Source: Neckera pumila
Taxonomy: Eukaryota > Streptophyta > Bryopsida > Hypnales > Neckeraceae
Assembly: GCA_963969595.1 (NCBI GenBank)
Contig: OZ018412.1
Span: 10,852,501 to 10,916,500, forward strand
Direction: 5' to 3'
DNA: 64,000 bases
The first letter of the stretch is position 1, and each line of letters starts with the position of its first letter. Under the pieces are notes generated by a model. It saw only the letters and a program-made list of their open reading frames with translations. It did not search any database and had not been told where the DNA came from. The position numbers and the translations under genes are program-made. Shown here piece by piece: positions 50,820 through 62,828 of this stretch.

Positions 50820-51740
50820 TTAACCCCTAAAGGTCTAAGGCAATTTCTGGCTCCGAAACCACTAAAAACTACCATTTCTGCTACAATCACTCTCTAAACC
50901 AAAAAAACTTTTTTTTAGAATCTAACGGTAGGATCTTATACTTCATTTGTCTTAGATTATATAGTAAAAATTTCATGAAGTTTGATCAAACAGATTGGAA
51001 GATATTAGCATTTGAAGTTGGAAAAAGAAGTTTTTTTGAACTGTGGATGGCAATTTTCAGATGACTTTGACGGCCATTTGTAGATTCCTTTTGCACTACA
51101 TACCATTAGATTAAATTTTTTTGTGTTGAACATTTGAGTTGAGAGTTGTAAAAAAAATTTCAGAATGTCAAAACTTGATTTTTACATATAAAAAAATTCT
51201 TAAGTAGAAGTAGGTCCAAAATTGAATGAAATACTAAATTGTTAATAGCACTTAGGTAGAATTAAAACGCCATAATTCCAATGGTGGGATTGTTCTTCCA
51301 AACAAACTTAACCTTTTCTAAAAAACAAATCTAAAAAAATTTGAAAATTGCATTCAAAAATGGATTCTATAAGCTGTTTTTTCAAGAAGATGCTAGATTG
51401 CCCAAAAAACCAGATTGTCTATGACATTCTCATTTTGAGTCCAAATAGAATGAATCAAAGCTTCAAATGTAGACAAAAACATGATCTTTGAGGAAAAAAA
51501 TTAAAAAAGAAATACAACTCTTTACAATTTCTTTTTTTTGCTCGGCAAGTTGCTTTTTTGACTTAGCGTGGCATAACTTTTGCTTTCAGGGACCAATTGA
51601 AAAAATTACATTTTTAAAAAGCTAGTGTGATTCCCTATCTTCAAAAGAAGTTTCAAAAATCAAGCCAAAATTTCAAGTCACACAAACTTGTCCAAAATCC
51701 CAAGTGTCCCCCAAGGGGACTTTGGGCCTTTAGGGATTAG
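50820..51740. mobile_element. TTAA-family element, copy 14 (~921 bp)
   Basis: Starts TTAACCCCTAAAGGTC and ends GGCCTTTAGGGATTAG. It is closely related to copy 2 along its length (AATTTCTGGCTCCGAAACCA). The palindrome GTGTCCCCCAAGGGGACTTT is near the right end. Confidence 0.8.
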
Positions 51741-53450
51741 GGAGTATATTTCCGTTTAGGTGATTGCAAGAAAAACTTGTACTATTTGTTGCATTTGGTT
51801 GATTTTTTCAGGAGTACTTTAAAATTAGAAAATCAATTTTCAAAAAATTCAAAAAATATGACTAATGTATACACCTTTAAGACACAGGTTCCCAAAAAAG
51901 GAATTTCATAGGAAAATTTTCTAAGTAGGAGAACTTGAAAAGTGCTAAGTCACAAGAAATTACATACCTTCATGTTTTAATTAGGAAAAAATAGTAAAAA
52001 TAAGTAAATACACAAAATCAAAATTGGCCATTTGCAACAGCTCTATGGAGATGGTCATTTACCAGAAAAAACACCAAAATAATGTTTTATATGTTTTGAA
52101 ATGCAAGCAAAAAGAAGCTCACTTTGTAGACTTCCACACGATATAAAATTAACTTTTTTTAAAATCCCTCTTTTGAAGAGCTAGAAGTCTATAAGAAGAC
52201 CATCTCATTCAAATTTCAGCTCCAAATTCGTTTTTTTGGGTCCAAAATAGTACATAGTACTAAAAAAACCCAAATTGGCAAGTGTGACATGAAATCGGGG
52301 GCTGTTTTTATACAGTAAAACATTTTTGGAAATTGCAAAAAAATTAGACAAGATGTATAATGGTCATATGCACCTTTCCTATAAATCTTAAGTCATTTGG
52401 ATGTGGATCACAAAAGTTATGCCAAAAAAACAAATCAAAATGCATCGTGTGACACAAAATAGGACAAGTGTTTCTTGCAATCACCCGTTTCTTATTCCAA
52501 AGTTGTCAGAAGAAGATACTTACCATGCTTTTGTTTAACTATGATTGGAAAATCATGAATCCATGCTCTGACAATAGGGTTAACAAACAATGAGCAAAAT
52601 AAGGGAGAAAATTAATACACAGCCAAAATAAATTTAATCCAGGGTCCCTTTTGCCACTTCTTAGCAGCCTCATGGAGAGTCCAAATTTTCTCTCATGTGT
52701 CACTTCCTCACTGGGGTATTTGTCATCACACACGATTCCTTCTCACACCGAGAATTTTTAGAAGTTCCAGATTTCCAGGAACTTGACATCAGTTCGCCAA
52801 CTTGAATGATCGTAGCTTTAAACGTCGCAAGCATTTCTAGTGTTCAAAAAAATGGTAGAGCATTCCACTTCAGGTGGAACTATCTGTCTCAATCTTCTAC
52901 AAACTCTAGATAAGTCATGAAACAGAGACTCACGACGAGGAGTGAGGGAATAAGACCGGAAATGCCTGCAGGGAATTCATGTTTGGTAGCATCTGAAGAC
53001 ATTAATCCAAAGAAGAAGCTCAGGGCCCAAGACATATAATTATTACCGACATTGTCATCGCCCATGCACGCCGAAGTTAAGGGACACTTGTAATAATCCG
53101 ACAACTCAACAGGCATATTGAATTGTCCGATGAATAAGAGAAATTAAATGTCTGATAAGTATTGCAGTATAAGAGTCACATTAATTCAACTGTCTGGTGA
53201 TCGAAGGGCAATGGCGTTTTCTCATAACAGCTACAAATCTATGGAAACCCAAATTGACAAACCTTCTTCTTTGGGGACAAAACCTTAATCTTCTAGTTGT
53301 ACCTCGGAGTAGGCAGTTTCGCATGCATTGCTTCAGTTCCATGGTGTGATTGTACTCGCTCTAGCTAGCTAGCTGCTGTAGCTAGGAATTTCAATCCGAC
53401 GCCTCGATCACCAGTACCACTCTTCCTAGCCCCAAACTACGCGAGGTTTC
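51741..53450. other. Intergenic DNA downstream of the protease
   Basis: AT-rich repeats to about 52.5 kb, then unique sequence that may include the protease 3' UTR. A 75-codon minus-strand frame at 52889-53116 has a hydrophobic C-terminus but matches no family I know. Confidence 0.4.
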
Positions 53451-55832
53451 CTACTGCAAGGTGCAATCTTTCGAGATCCATCCCATGCGCATATTCACCA
53501 CATCCGTCTCAATGTAATGACTCGCCTGATTCACCGACCCAACAATCATCGCGTCCCCCGCCACCGCCCTCGCCGCCAAGCACAACGCCCCCGTGACATC
53601 CAATAATGGCCCATACATATTCTCGCCCGCCAACTCAAAGTCCACCTCCGACACTCCATCCACTCCCCCAAAATGAAATGTTACGCTCGGCAACACCGGG
53701 TCCGTCACGCCTGTGACATCAAAGCAGTAATACCTCGCATTCTGCACCACGGGATACGTCACGGCGTTCGCCACTGCTTGTTGCAACCCATCATAGACTT
53801 CTGGGAACAGTGTCGTGATGGGCGTCCCGGAGTCGAACAGCACGCCTCCTGCGTCCGCCTTGAACGCCGTCGAGGGAATACTACTCACCGCCACGCCGTT
53901 CACGCTGATCCCCGTCATGTTCACGTAGTAGAACGTGTCCTGCTCGGTGAGCAGTGGGGTGTACACTAAGCCTTGGGCGTTTGTGGTGTCGGAAGTTCCG
54001 AAGAAGAGAGGGGAAGAGAGAGTGGTGGTGGAAGTGTAGGGCACCAGACAGTAGGCGAAGACTTGGAGTTAGCTGTGGAGGGCGAATTGGGAGGGGAGGG
54101 AGTATTTGCCGCGGCCGAAGCCGACGATGCCGTCGTAGTTGTCGAAGATGCCCGTGTTGTTGTTCTTGCAGCCGATGATGAAGTTGGTCAAGGTGGTGGT
54201 GGAGGCGAGGGTGAGAGTCTCGGACGTGAGAGTGCCGGCGATTTGGGAGCCGTCGCCGTAGCGGTAGGTGATGGGGCAGGTGTTGCTGGTAGCGGAGTCA
54301 CAGTTCGGGGGAGCGCCTAGAAACTGAGACAGATCATCACCACGAACACTCATGTGGTCACTCGTAGGACATTGGTGTGTTTCATTTCAGACGTCGTGAC
54401 GTATACATGTTAATTGCCAAAGAGGGATTCATATAAATGTCCATACGCACTGAAAGTAATTAGGCTTGGTAACTCAAATTTGGAACCTAAAACTTCCATG
54501 GCTCAGTATGTAACGTTAAATTTGCGGAGTTCTGTGACTACGACACTTTCAGGGTGCACAGAATGGAACTCAAATTCTAAAGCAGTTGTAATTTTTGGTG
54601 TCACAATTTTTGGTGCCCACAATCCCGGCAATTGAACAAAATGGATGGTATGTACTATAATTACTCAATCTCGACAGAATCCCCTGTTGTTCCCCTGTTG
54701 TGGGACGTTGCCTGTTGGACCAGTATATATCACAGTGAACTACAAAAGTGAGGTCGATTTGCTTACATCTGAGCAGGTACCATCGTTGCAAGAGAAATAC
54801 ACGTCGGAGGAGGAGGCGTCAGGGTCGTACAAGGGATCAGGTTGCGCGAAGTTGGAGCACCCAGCGCACGCCACACACTGCACCCACACCAAGTCACTGC
54901 CCGTGTCCACCAACCCAGTGAACCTCTGCGGCGGGGTGCCGAAGGAGATCGTCATCACATACTCGCCACTAAAGCCGCCTTTGAGCTCCACGGCCGTCTG
55001 AAACTCCTCCAGGCGGCGATGCGCGGCCACGATCCGCTGTCGCTCGTCGGAGCGCTGGCAGCCGGCGGCAACCCGCTCCGCCACAGACAATAGCGCGCCA
55101 TTTGCAGGGGCGAGCGGCGAGTTCGGGTGGTCTCGGTGCAGGAGCTCCGCTCGGATCACTTGTGGCCCCTGCAAATCAAACGTAACGTCTAGTCAGTCAA
55201 AAACTTTGGGCACCCAGAAGTGCAGAGTCATCGCAAACCTACACAACTAAACGAGGTCACACCCTATTGCTAAATATGAGCAAATCATCTGTGACAACAT
55301 TGCAAAATGAATTGTAAATTACCGTTGGGGAGTAAACATTGCAAACACCTCTAATATGAGCTCGTACTCCTCTGTGAAAAGTTTACTGCAAACGGCCTTC
55401 AATTCCTCTAGCTAATTGTAGATCGATGGATGGATTTGATGGAACTAGATATTTGAAAGTGTAAAACGTCAATTTCGCTACATTGGCGGTGTTTCACTTC
55501 TCTGGCAGCTTCCAGTGCGCACGCCGCACGTCCCTAAACGTGATTCTACGTGCACCGGTCCTAGTTCTCAGAGCTTGGTGTAGATTTAGAAAAATCTACA
55601 TGTCCCAATTTTTGGCGCTGGAATCACGCCAATTGAAAGATATTGACGATACAAGATGCCGGTAACTTTACGAAATTGACGTACTAGCCTAAGTAGAAAC
55701 TGCTGATTAGGGAGTACGAACCTCAGAATGAACTGACTCATATTGCAATGCAGTGAGAAAGCGGGAAGCTTGACAAGTCGCTGCGAACACCACCAGCAGC
55801 GTCCAACAAGCGAGTAATAATCTTGATGCCAT
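53451..55832 (-). pseudogene. Nepenthesin-type aspartic protease (A1 family) with one in-frame stop
   Basis: Minus-strand exons 55832-55722 (an in-frame ATG also lies at 55841), 55168-54767 and 54323-53451 join in frame. Residues 1-22 form a signal peptide (MASRLLLACWTLLVVFAATC). A prodomain-like stretch follows. The first catalytic motif is VDTGSD (Asp125); a Cys-rich nepenthesin insert (CVACAGCSNF) and YGDGS follow. The second catalytic motif is FDSGT (Asp335). Family: secreted or vacuolar endopeptidases such as CDR1 and nepenthesins. Odd: codon 256 is TAA (54069-54071), between SLPSQFALHS and LQVFAYCLVP, where relatives read through. The frame is otherwise open to codon 461 without a frameshift. 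A single recent nonsense change or a sequence error is likely. The upstream truncation would lack Asp335 and so be inactive. Confidence 0.88.
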
Positions 55833-55841
55833 GGTGGTCAT

Positions 55842-57996
55842 CAATGGAAATGACGGAAACCGTACGAAATCGACAACTGGGGATGGTACGCTTCCTTGTA
55901 CTTTGCTCCTTAAGAGACCAGGAAAAACTGTAAGTTAAGTTATAGACTATACATGGACTGCTCTATTGCTCTCAGTTAAGTATTGAGGCTGAAGTGACCT
56001 GATTCTCCACGTTTGCATTGCTAATGAATTGCTGTGCAATCGATCATCCCCGCGTAGCCGACTTGCTGTTCGATCTGCGAATATGCTAAGGCTAGCTAGC
56101 CCACGAGCTAGTACGCTTCAGCAACAATCGGTAAGAGATTCGATCATTCATTGCATGGATAGGGAAGGGTCAAAGTTTCCCCGAACGCTTCTCCATTGGC
56201 AGTACCGTACCGGTAGTCAAAAGTCAGAATTCTTTTCTAGATATTCGATCTGCAGCTTCTTTGGACTGATGAAACGTCAATTTCGTAAAGTTGGCGGTAT
56301 TTCATTGCTTTTGCACGTTTCAGGAGACTCTGCCCTAAAAACAGGAAACCATAATTACTCTGTCCTCGTTCGTGGCTTGAAATTAGACCTTGTGAAACTG
56401 TATGTCACAATTTCTGACGCCAGAATCACGCCAAATTTAACGAACTAGCTTGCGGTTATGAGCAAAATCCAGTGCAGTGATTTCTGAATTGAAACTTGTT
56501 CTTACGGAGTACTTAACTTATTGAGTTTTGATGATTTCGTCTGCTTTTTTAATGATTATAATTCACCTTTTGGAAACAAACGAATGAATCTGTTTACCAA
56601 ATTTTCTGAAAAATTTTACGCGATGATTTTATCTTCTGAAAAGAACACTTTGTCAAAGTAATCCGACTGACGAATGACCTCGAGAATCTCCTTGTTATGC
56701 ATCCAAATTTGGATCGACAAACACGAATCAGGCAAATTGAGCAATAGTCTTTATACTGGTACCGTAGTTTGGATCGATGTCGGGCCCGCCTCTTGTACCA
56801 TATTTATTCACCGGAAAAGGAATCAAACTTCAAGCTAGTGGGGCTATTTGGCAATGACTGACGTCAGTGGGCATCAGGACTGGACGACTGGTGGTGGGGT
56901 GGATGTCTGAAAGCTCCTTTGCACATAGTGACTACAGTAGACCTGAATTCAAACTTGTTACAAAAATTGTCTGAGACGATTTTTTGCACAAAATATATCT
57001 CCCTCTGAACATGAGAGCTCAATATATCTCCTTCTAAACATGAGAGCCTAAGGTCGATTTTGGATACAACCATAATCAAGACTTTGAAAATTCATAAATG
57101 ATTCATCCAAGGTCCGAAGAGTACAAGTCAAGAGAATCTATAAACCTCTTTGAATTGCCAAAAATCTCCAATAAAATTTTAAGATAGCGCAACAATACGA
57201 ACCCTGCACATATGCTTAGTTGGACATTTCGGATTCATTGTTCACACCTACTTGCATCTGATCAAGCAATTGAACGTTATTTCTATTATTAAATTGCTTA
57301 GTTTTTTATTGGATCTTATCGGAAGTCACCTCTTTGATCTTCTTTCAGCACCTCTTCAGTAATCTCATTCACAACTCACGGCTCAGCTTAGTTTAAGGGC
57401 ACCTGTATCAGCCTTAAGGATGGAAGCACATTCGTATGTTTCAGGAACGTTGCAGTCTGCCAGAATGCCAGGCATTGTTTCCTGACAGAGACAGTTTGAT
57501 ATACCCGACAATGATCGAACAGGCGAAAACTTTGTATCGACCCCTCCAGACTTCGCTTCAGTTTTACACCGGTATCGACACTTATTGCAACCCCAATCAT
57601 ATCGGCAACAGTAACACTACCCGTCGCTTACCGGAAAACATCTTCTCCAAGATCCAAAGAATATCACAAATTGTCCCCAAAACCTTTAAAAGCCCGTTAC
57701 AAATACGAAAATAGATTCTTTTGAAACCGCCAAATGCATGACAGTTCAGCCCATCTTCGCTAAATATATGCAAGCACCCAATTAAACAATTTGAGATTAC
57801 ATCAAAAGCACTGCTGACCCTTTCAACCATTCACCGACCATCCCAGTACACCAGAACAAACCTTGTCAATCACAGCTCATACTCGATTGAATAGCTCAGG
57901 CCTGTACAGAAACTGTAGCATCCACTCCGAGGATGAAACAAAATGACCATCAGGTCTCTCTAATGCAATCTGTAACTCCCAGAAGAAAGGCGCCAA
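55842..57996. other. Intergenic DNA upstream of the protease, no gene seen
   Basis: Moderate-GC unique DNA. Several open frames of 60-139 codons on both strands resemble no family. Contains the short tandem repeat at 56992-57049. Confidence 0.4.
56992..57049 (+). repeat. Two-copy tandem repeat, 29-bp unit
   Basis: AATATATCTCCCTCTGAACA...GAGCTC is followed at once by AATATATCTCCTTCTAAACA...GAGCCT, with a few mismatches. Confidence 0.8.
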
Positions 57997-58655
57997 TCAC
58001 TGCCTAGCCTTCGGTGTTCTAGCCTTTGATTTCTTCTTAGTGGCACCAGCCTTGGACACACGCAAGCTCTTGTGGACAGCGGCCAACCTCGCCAATGCGG
58101 CGGACTTCAAATCAGCCCTGTAACCGTTGGTGGCGACCTAAATCATTAAACAAAATTAAGTTAATATGCTGCAACAAAAACTCAAAGAAGAATCCCCAAT
58201 AAGTATCCAAAGCCTCATGCCACGAAACATATTAGGTAATTGACAAAAGAGATATTACCTGGTTGAGAACAGTCTTAGCCATCTTGCGGAAATCCTTCTT
58301 CAAATAGGAGTTGTGCCGCGACTTGGCGGGCTGGTTCCTCAACTTGGTCTTGGTGGTAGTCAGGTTCACGGTAAGACCTTCCCCGGGTGCGATCGCCACA
58401 GTCTTCTTGTTCGCCAACCCTAAAAATCAACGACACGATCATTATGAAAGTCCAAGGATCAGGTCACGTATCTCCCATTAAATATAGAAGAGAAACGGTG
58501 CAAGTACCTGAATGCTTGAATGTATTCAAGTTGTACAAATTGTTAGGCTCTGAGCTGAAAGTGATGGACGATGTGTTGTTTCCATTTCTCTTCACCAAAA
58601 ACTTGTTGTTGTTCTTGACCAACAACCAGATCAAGTCATCTGATACAGCCACCAT
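57997..58655 (-). CDS. RPL28: 60S ribosomal protein L28 (eL28)
   Basis: Coding exons on the minus strand, 58655-58508, 58419-58259 and 58137-57997, give 149 aa (Arabidopsis eL28 is about 143). Motifs: DDLIWLLVKNNNKFLVKRNG, SSEPNNLYNLNTFKHSG at the first junction, LANKKTVAIAP, TTTKTKLRNQP, LKKDFRKMAKTVLNQ, then YRADLKSAALARLAAVHKSL and a basic tail KKKSKARTPKAR. It is a structural protein of the large ribosomal subunit. The ATG sits one base after an acceptor-like AG (58657-58658), so a 5' UTR intron is likely, as in many ribosomal protein genes. No stops or frameshifts. The N-terminus is more divergent than the rest. Confidence 0.95.
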
Positions 58656-58953
58656 CCTATAAAACACAAAATTACACACAAAATTCAGAAAAAATTAATC
58701 ACAACCAGCAATTCCTCAATTTCACTGTCCATGACACCATGATAAGCCCTCACGCATCTCATGTTCCCCTGCACGACCTTCACAGAAAAGTCTACACCTA
58801 CAAATCTGCGGCTTGACCTAATCAAGACAGTCGGGGCACAACACAATCAACTGTTACGAACACATTGAAGGAAACCAAAAAAAAAAGCCAATGACCCTGA
58901 ACACATAAACTGCTTTTCGAAATATAAGATACCAACGCCACTCGCCCTTCACC

Positions 58954-58962
58954 AAACCCTAA
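58954..58962 (-). promoter_or_regulatory. Telobox upstream of RPL28 (proximal)
   Basis: AAACCCTAA on the plus strand, about 300 bp upstream of the RPL28 ATG; teloboxes are common in ribosomal protein gene promoters. Confidence 0.5.
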
Positions 58963-59113
58963 ATTTCTCATTCACACAACAGCTTCACACAACAGCATCG
59001 CTTGAGGCACACTATACAACGTTCTCGCACCACATTCTCGCTCACGAATCGAAAGACGTGAGATGATGGCACACCTCAACCGCTTGTGCATCCGAAGGAC
59101 AAAACCTCCGCTA

Positions 59114-59122
59114 AAACCCTAA
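59114..59122 (-). promoter_or_regulatory. Telobox upstream of RPL28 (distal)
   Basis: A second AAACCCTAA about 460 bp upstream of the RPL28 ATG. The surrounding 58656-59508 is the leader/promoter region, with no separate gene seen. Confidence 0.5.
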
Positions 59123-59508
59123 TGACGATAAATATCACTGTGAGCGACCGTGAGAACCGCAGAACCCGACTCGTATCTCATTTTGATCAGCAAAGAAGTC
59201 CGAGAGCAATAAAAGAATGCGGCAAGGCACCTGAAAACCCGATGGACGCGTGAGGCCTGCGGCAGAGTAGCGATGGAGCGAGTCCAGCAGAAGGTGCACA
59301 GACGCAAGAGAGAGAGAGCTCGGAACGAGCGGCTGCCCTAAGAGTACGAGCCTCCTTTCGTCGACACCATGGATGAATAACGAGACTCGACATCAACTGA
59401 TTATTCATTCATCTGCATCAGAGCACATCCAGCTGGACTTCTATCCATCCAAATTTATCATCTGACACTTTTTCGTTATCTTCTTGAGTCCGTCATCAGT
59501 AAAAGGTA

Positions 59509-59611
59509 TGTTTGCACTTGGTGTTAGGGGTGATGTTTGCAATGTGAATCCGGTCCGGAAGTAGGTCTAAATTTGTTCAATAACAACACTCTTTAACACC
59601 AAGTGTAAACA
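59509..59611. mobile_element. 103-bp TA-flanked MITE
   Basis: Termini TGTTTGCACTTGGTGTTA and TAACACCAAGTGTAAACA are inverted (17 of 18) and flanked by TA on both sides (59507-59508, 59612-59613), as for a Tc1/mariner-derived MITE. Confidence 0.75.
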
Positions 59612-61834
59612 TATCTTTAGAGTAAAGTTACATTTCACTGAGTCATCCGTAAGTAAGAGTCTTACTTTCTACAACTAAAACTTTTAGTTAACCAAAGTTA
59701 TCTTAAAAGTATCCTTGATAGTATATAATCCTCTTCTTGTTATCATCTTCACATTATTTTTAAAGTTTTTTGGATGTGCTTGGCAATGTGCATTGGTTTT
59801 ATTGTTTTGAAGATTAGATTGTTTGTTTGTTTGTTTTGTTAATTTGTTTGTTACGGTGAGATCTTGTGGACTGTGCGTCCTCCAATCGTGTTCTTGATAC
59901 CATTAGAAAGTTCTCAGTGAGAAAGGGTGCACAAGCTTTGTTTCGAGGCGTTCCCGACCTATGGTATGAAAGTTATTGACCTTCAAAGTTTTTATAAATT
60001 ATGGAATTATAGAAAATTACTTTAACTTTTGTTTTGGTTGTAGCAACAGTTCAAGGCACATTAGTTGTTTTGACGCAACGGTTAATGATACTTTATTCCA
60101 CTAAGAAACAAAACACCACATTGAAGCAGAGAGATTGAACCTTCACAAAAAAATTGAGACCAAGGTACAAAAGCAATGTACATTAACTTTTGAATATCAA
60201 ATATGTTTGACAATTTTTTATTTTTTATTTTTTTCAACATTCATCAATCACATATGTTGTAAGATTTCTTTTTTCTTGAAGTCGATTTTGGGAACTTAGG
60301 TGAACAAAAACTTCATTTACATCAACCCTTCCTTGATTGAAGCTCTTTTCTTTCTCTTGAAGATATTTTTCCTCAATTTTCAAATGGATGAAAGCATAGT
60401 TAGGAAGATTTTTTAATGCATAGATGAGATAAATGTTTGATTGGCAAGTATATGAATTTAGGCAAAGACAAATATTAGGATGAAGAGATGTGATGATATT
60501 ACATGTATTTATTGGATAATATTTTTCTATATTGATTTCAAATATTTCAAAAATATTCAAAAATATTTTGATATATTTAAAAGACAATCATATGTGAGTA
60601 TAGACTATGAACCCAAGAACCTATATTATAGATACCTTCTATGGTTATGGGTGTCTATATTAGAAGTACTTATGTTCTAGATTCTTTTCATATTATAGTG
60701 TACGTATATTATAGGTACAGATGTTGTAAGCACCTTTGAATGGTTGTAGGTATATACCTACAATTAGGTTGAAGGCTTACAGACCCACGTCTTTGTACTC
60801 ACGCACTAACATCGTTGTTTCTAAGACCATAGTAAGTGACCTTTCCTAATTATCTATTATATAGAAATCTATTTAAAATATGGCCATGCAAAATATTTTG
60901 AATATGCCTAGAATATATTCAAATATTTTAGAGTATTTAATAATATTCAAAGGACTTGTCTAGTATGCTCAACAAATGTTGAAGATGACATTTGACGTTG
61001 AACACTAAATGCTATGTTGATTGCCTATTGCAATATTGAATGTCTAGTACAAAACTCTAGACGACGTCAAGTATGAAATTGTGTCAAACAAGACAACCTT
61101 AATTCTAAATATAGGTGAAGCTTATTGGTCTCTATTTGCTCTCTTGAACATCAAATTTACAAACTTTGGTCAATTTCACCTTGTGTATCTATACGTTGTA
61201 GATCACCCTAATTGTATTGTTTTTCATCCATCTAAGTCTTATTAGACTCTTTACAGCTTTTTTAAGCATATAGTCAAGATAAAACTTAATGTACTTTGAA
61301 AATTGTAAGACTTTGATTCTTAATCAAAGAATTCAAAGTTGACTTAATTACAAGGACATCCTTTTGAGGGTGTGGTTCATAAATTTTTTAAGTATAGAAT
61401 ATTTGCCACTAACTTGCGAGGGGGTCTTGATATATCTAAAATATATGTTTTCTCTTAATGTTAAGAGTGGTGTTAGCTTGGGTCCTACAAATGCACGTCT
61501 TGAACTAATACAAATACATATTTCTAACAACAATTTTTTTATGAAGTTTGAACATATCTTTAATTCCTTAGCTATACAAAGTCTATGCTCCATAAAAATT
61601 GAATAGAGAGCATTAGGGTATTGCTCAAATAACTTCTAATTTATCCCAAATAATGTTTGAATCTTTAATCCTATAAAGATGCAGCCTCTCATAACGAAGG
61701 TAGTCACCAAAATTCTCTGATTATTGGACCAGTAGGTGCTTTTCTTTCTCTACAATTAACAATGAAGTCACCCATCGGACCACTCTGGTCCATGGCATCC
61801 TTACAGGGTTAAAAGCCAACCTACCTTTATGACC
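59612..61834. other. AT-rich intergenic DNA with dispersed repeat copy B
   Basis: 59841-60020 matches 992-1170 (CCATTAGAAAGTTCTC, GAAAGGGTGCA). The remainder is AT-rich, with no gene recognised. Confidence 0.45.
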
Positions 61835-62093
61835 ATTAGAAGAGTGTTGAGGCCTAAAGAAGCCCACGAGTTAGCTTGAGTTCCCGAACTGTAGGAACGT
61901 GCCACATCAACAATCTGATGTGGTTGAGACTGTGTCGCATTATATGTTTTGAAAAAAAAAAAAAAAAAAAAAAAAAATCTTTTCACTTTTTAAGATTTTT
62001 TATTTTTTATTTCTATTTTTGGTTCAGAACATGGGAACAAGCAAGGGGAACAAGCTTGAAACGGACCTCCCTTGCCCTCAAATCTCCTCTAAT
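61835..62093. mobile_element. ATTAGA-type MITE, decayed (259 bp)
   Basis: The left end ATTAGAAGAGTGTTGAGG and the right end, read on the minus strand ATTAGAGGAGATTTGAGG, are inverted repeats. The central poly-A/T tracts and GGGAACAAG blocks resemble the ATTAGATGAG family layout. Confidence 0.6.
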
Positions 62094-62287
62094 GCGTTAG
62101 ATGAAATTGAAGTAAGTGATACATGCCTACAAAGATATGAGTAGGAAATGTCTCCAGCCCCCCAAAAGTTCATATTTTAGAGGTTTACAGTGTGTTGTTT
62201 TCCCTGACTATCATCAGGTCTTTCTTGTTTCAATCAACAAATTAAAGCAGTCTACAAGCTCAAAGTTCAGTGAGGTTTGTACCAACA

Positions 62288-62779
62288 ATGGCAGTGAATG
62301 AGCGTATTGCCGTCCGCGAAGAGAAATTTTTGCGCAAGCAAAATCATGCCTTTGAGGTCGAGAAGGTGATTGGACACCGGGAAGTTGGTCTCCTCCAAGG
62401 CTCCAAGGCCACTGCCGAGTATCTGGTGCTGTGGTTGGGTTACCCTTTGGAAGATGCATCATGGCAACCATGGAAGAATTTAAGGAGTTGCATACAACTA
62501 GTACATGATTATCATAACCGCAATTCAAGGATGGTCAGCAGAAGGTTCCCCAATCACTTACAAACACATGGAATGAGCCTTCGCAAGACGAGTGCCAACA
62601 CAGCGGAATCTGCAAACTTGACAATTGGAGGTGAGCATTTGCAGAAAGAAATTTGAAAATTTGACCAGTTTAATCTTGTACACCTTAACATCATTAAGCA
62701 ATGGTACGATGATGGTGAAAAACATAGTAATTTATTCACTAACATGGAGAAAATCTTTTATGAAGAAGATCATTTGTAA
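62288..62779 (+). pseudogene. Chromodomain protein ORF, interrupted once
   Basis: The ORF from ATG 62288 to TGA 62654-62656 encodes about 122 residues. Residues ~25-75 form a chromodomain: FEVEKVIGHREV, then AEYLVLWLGYPLEDASWQPW, with the aromatic W...Y..W pattern that binds methyl-lysine, and a helix LRSCIQLVHDYHNRN. The same frame stays open after the TGA for another 40 codons (LVHLNIIKQWYDDGEKHSN) to TAA at 62777-62779, suggesting one nonsense change. Chromodomains of this kind are common in chromovirus (Ty3/gypsy) integrases and in free-standing proteins. I see no integrase or reverse transcriptase upstream, so the origin is open. It could also be a short real gene ending at 62656. Confidence 0.6.
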
Positions 62780-62828
62780 TTGATGAAAGATGCTCCTTCA
62801 CGGTAGAGCTGTGTATGACATGCTTCTT

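Noticed and set aside
53673..54320. Plus-strand ORFs of 74-115 codons rich in Gly/Arg/Glu
   Set aside because: They are antisense shadows of the GC-rich aspartic protease exon 3.
56029..56448. 139-codon ORF on the plus strand
   Set aside because: No family resemblance and no splice partners; composition resembles unique non-coding DNA around it.
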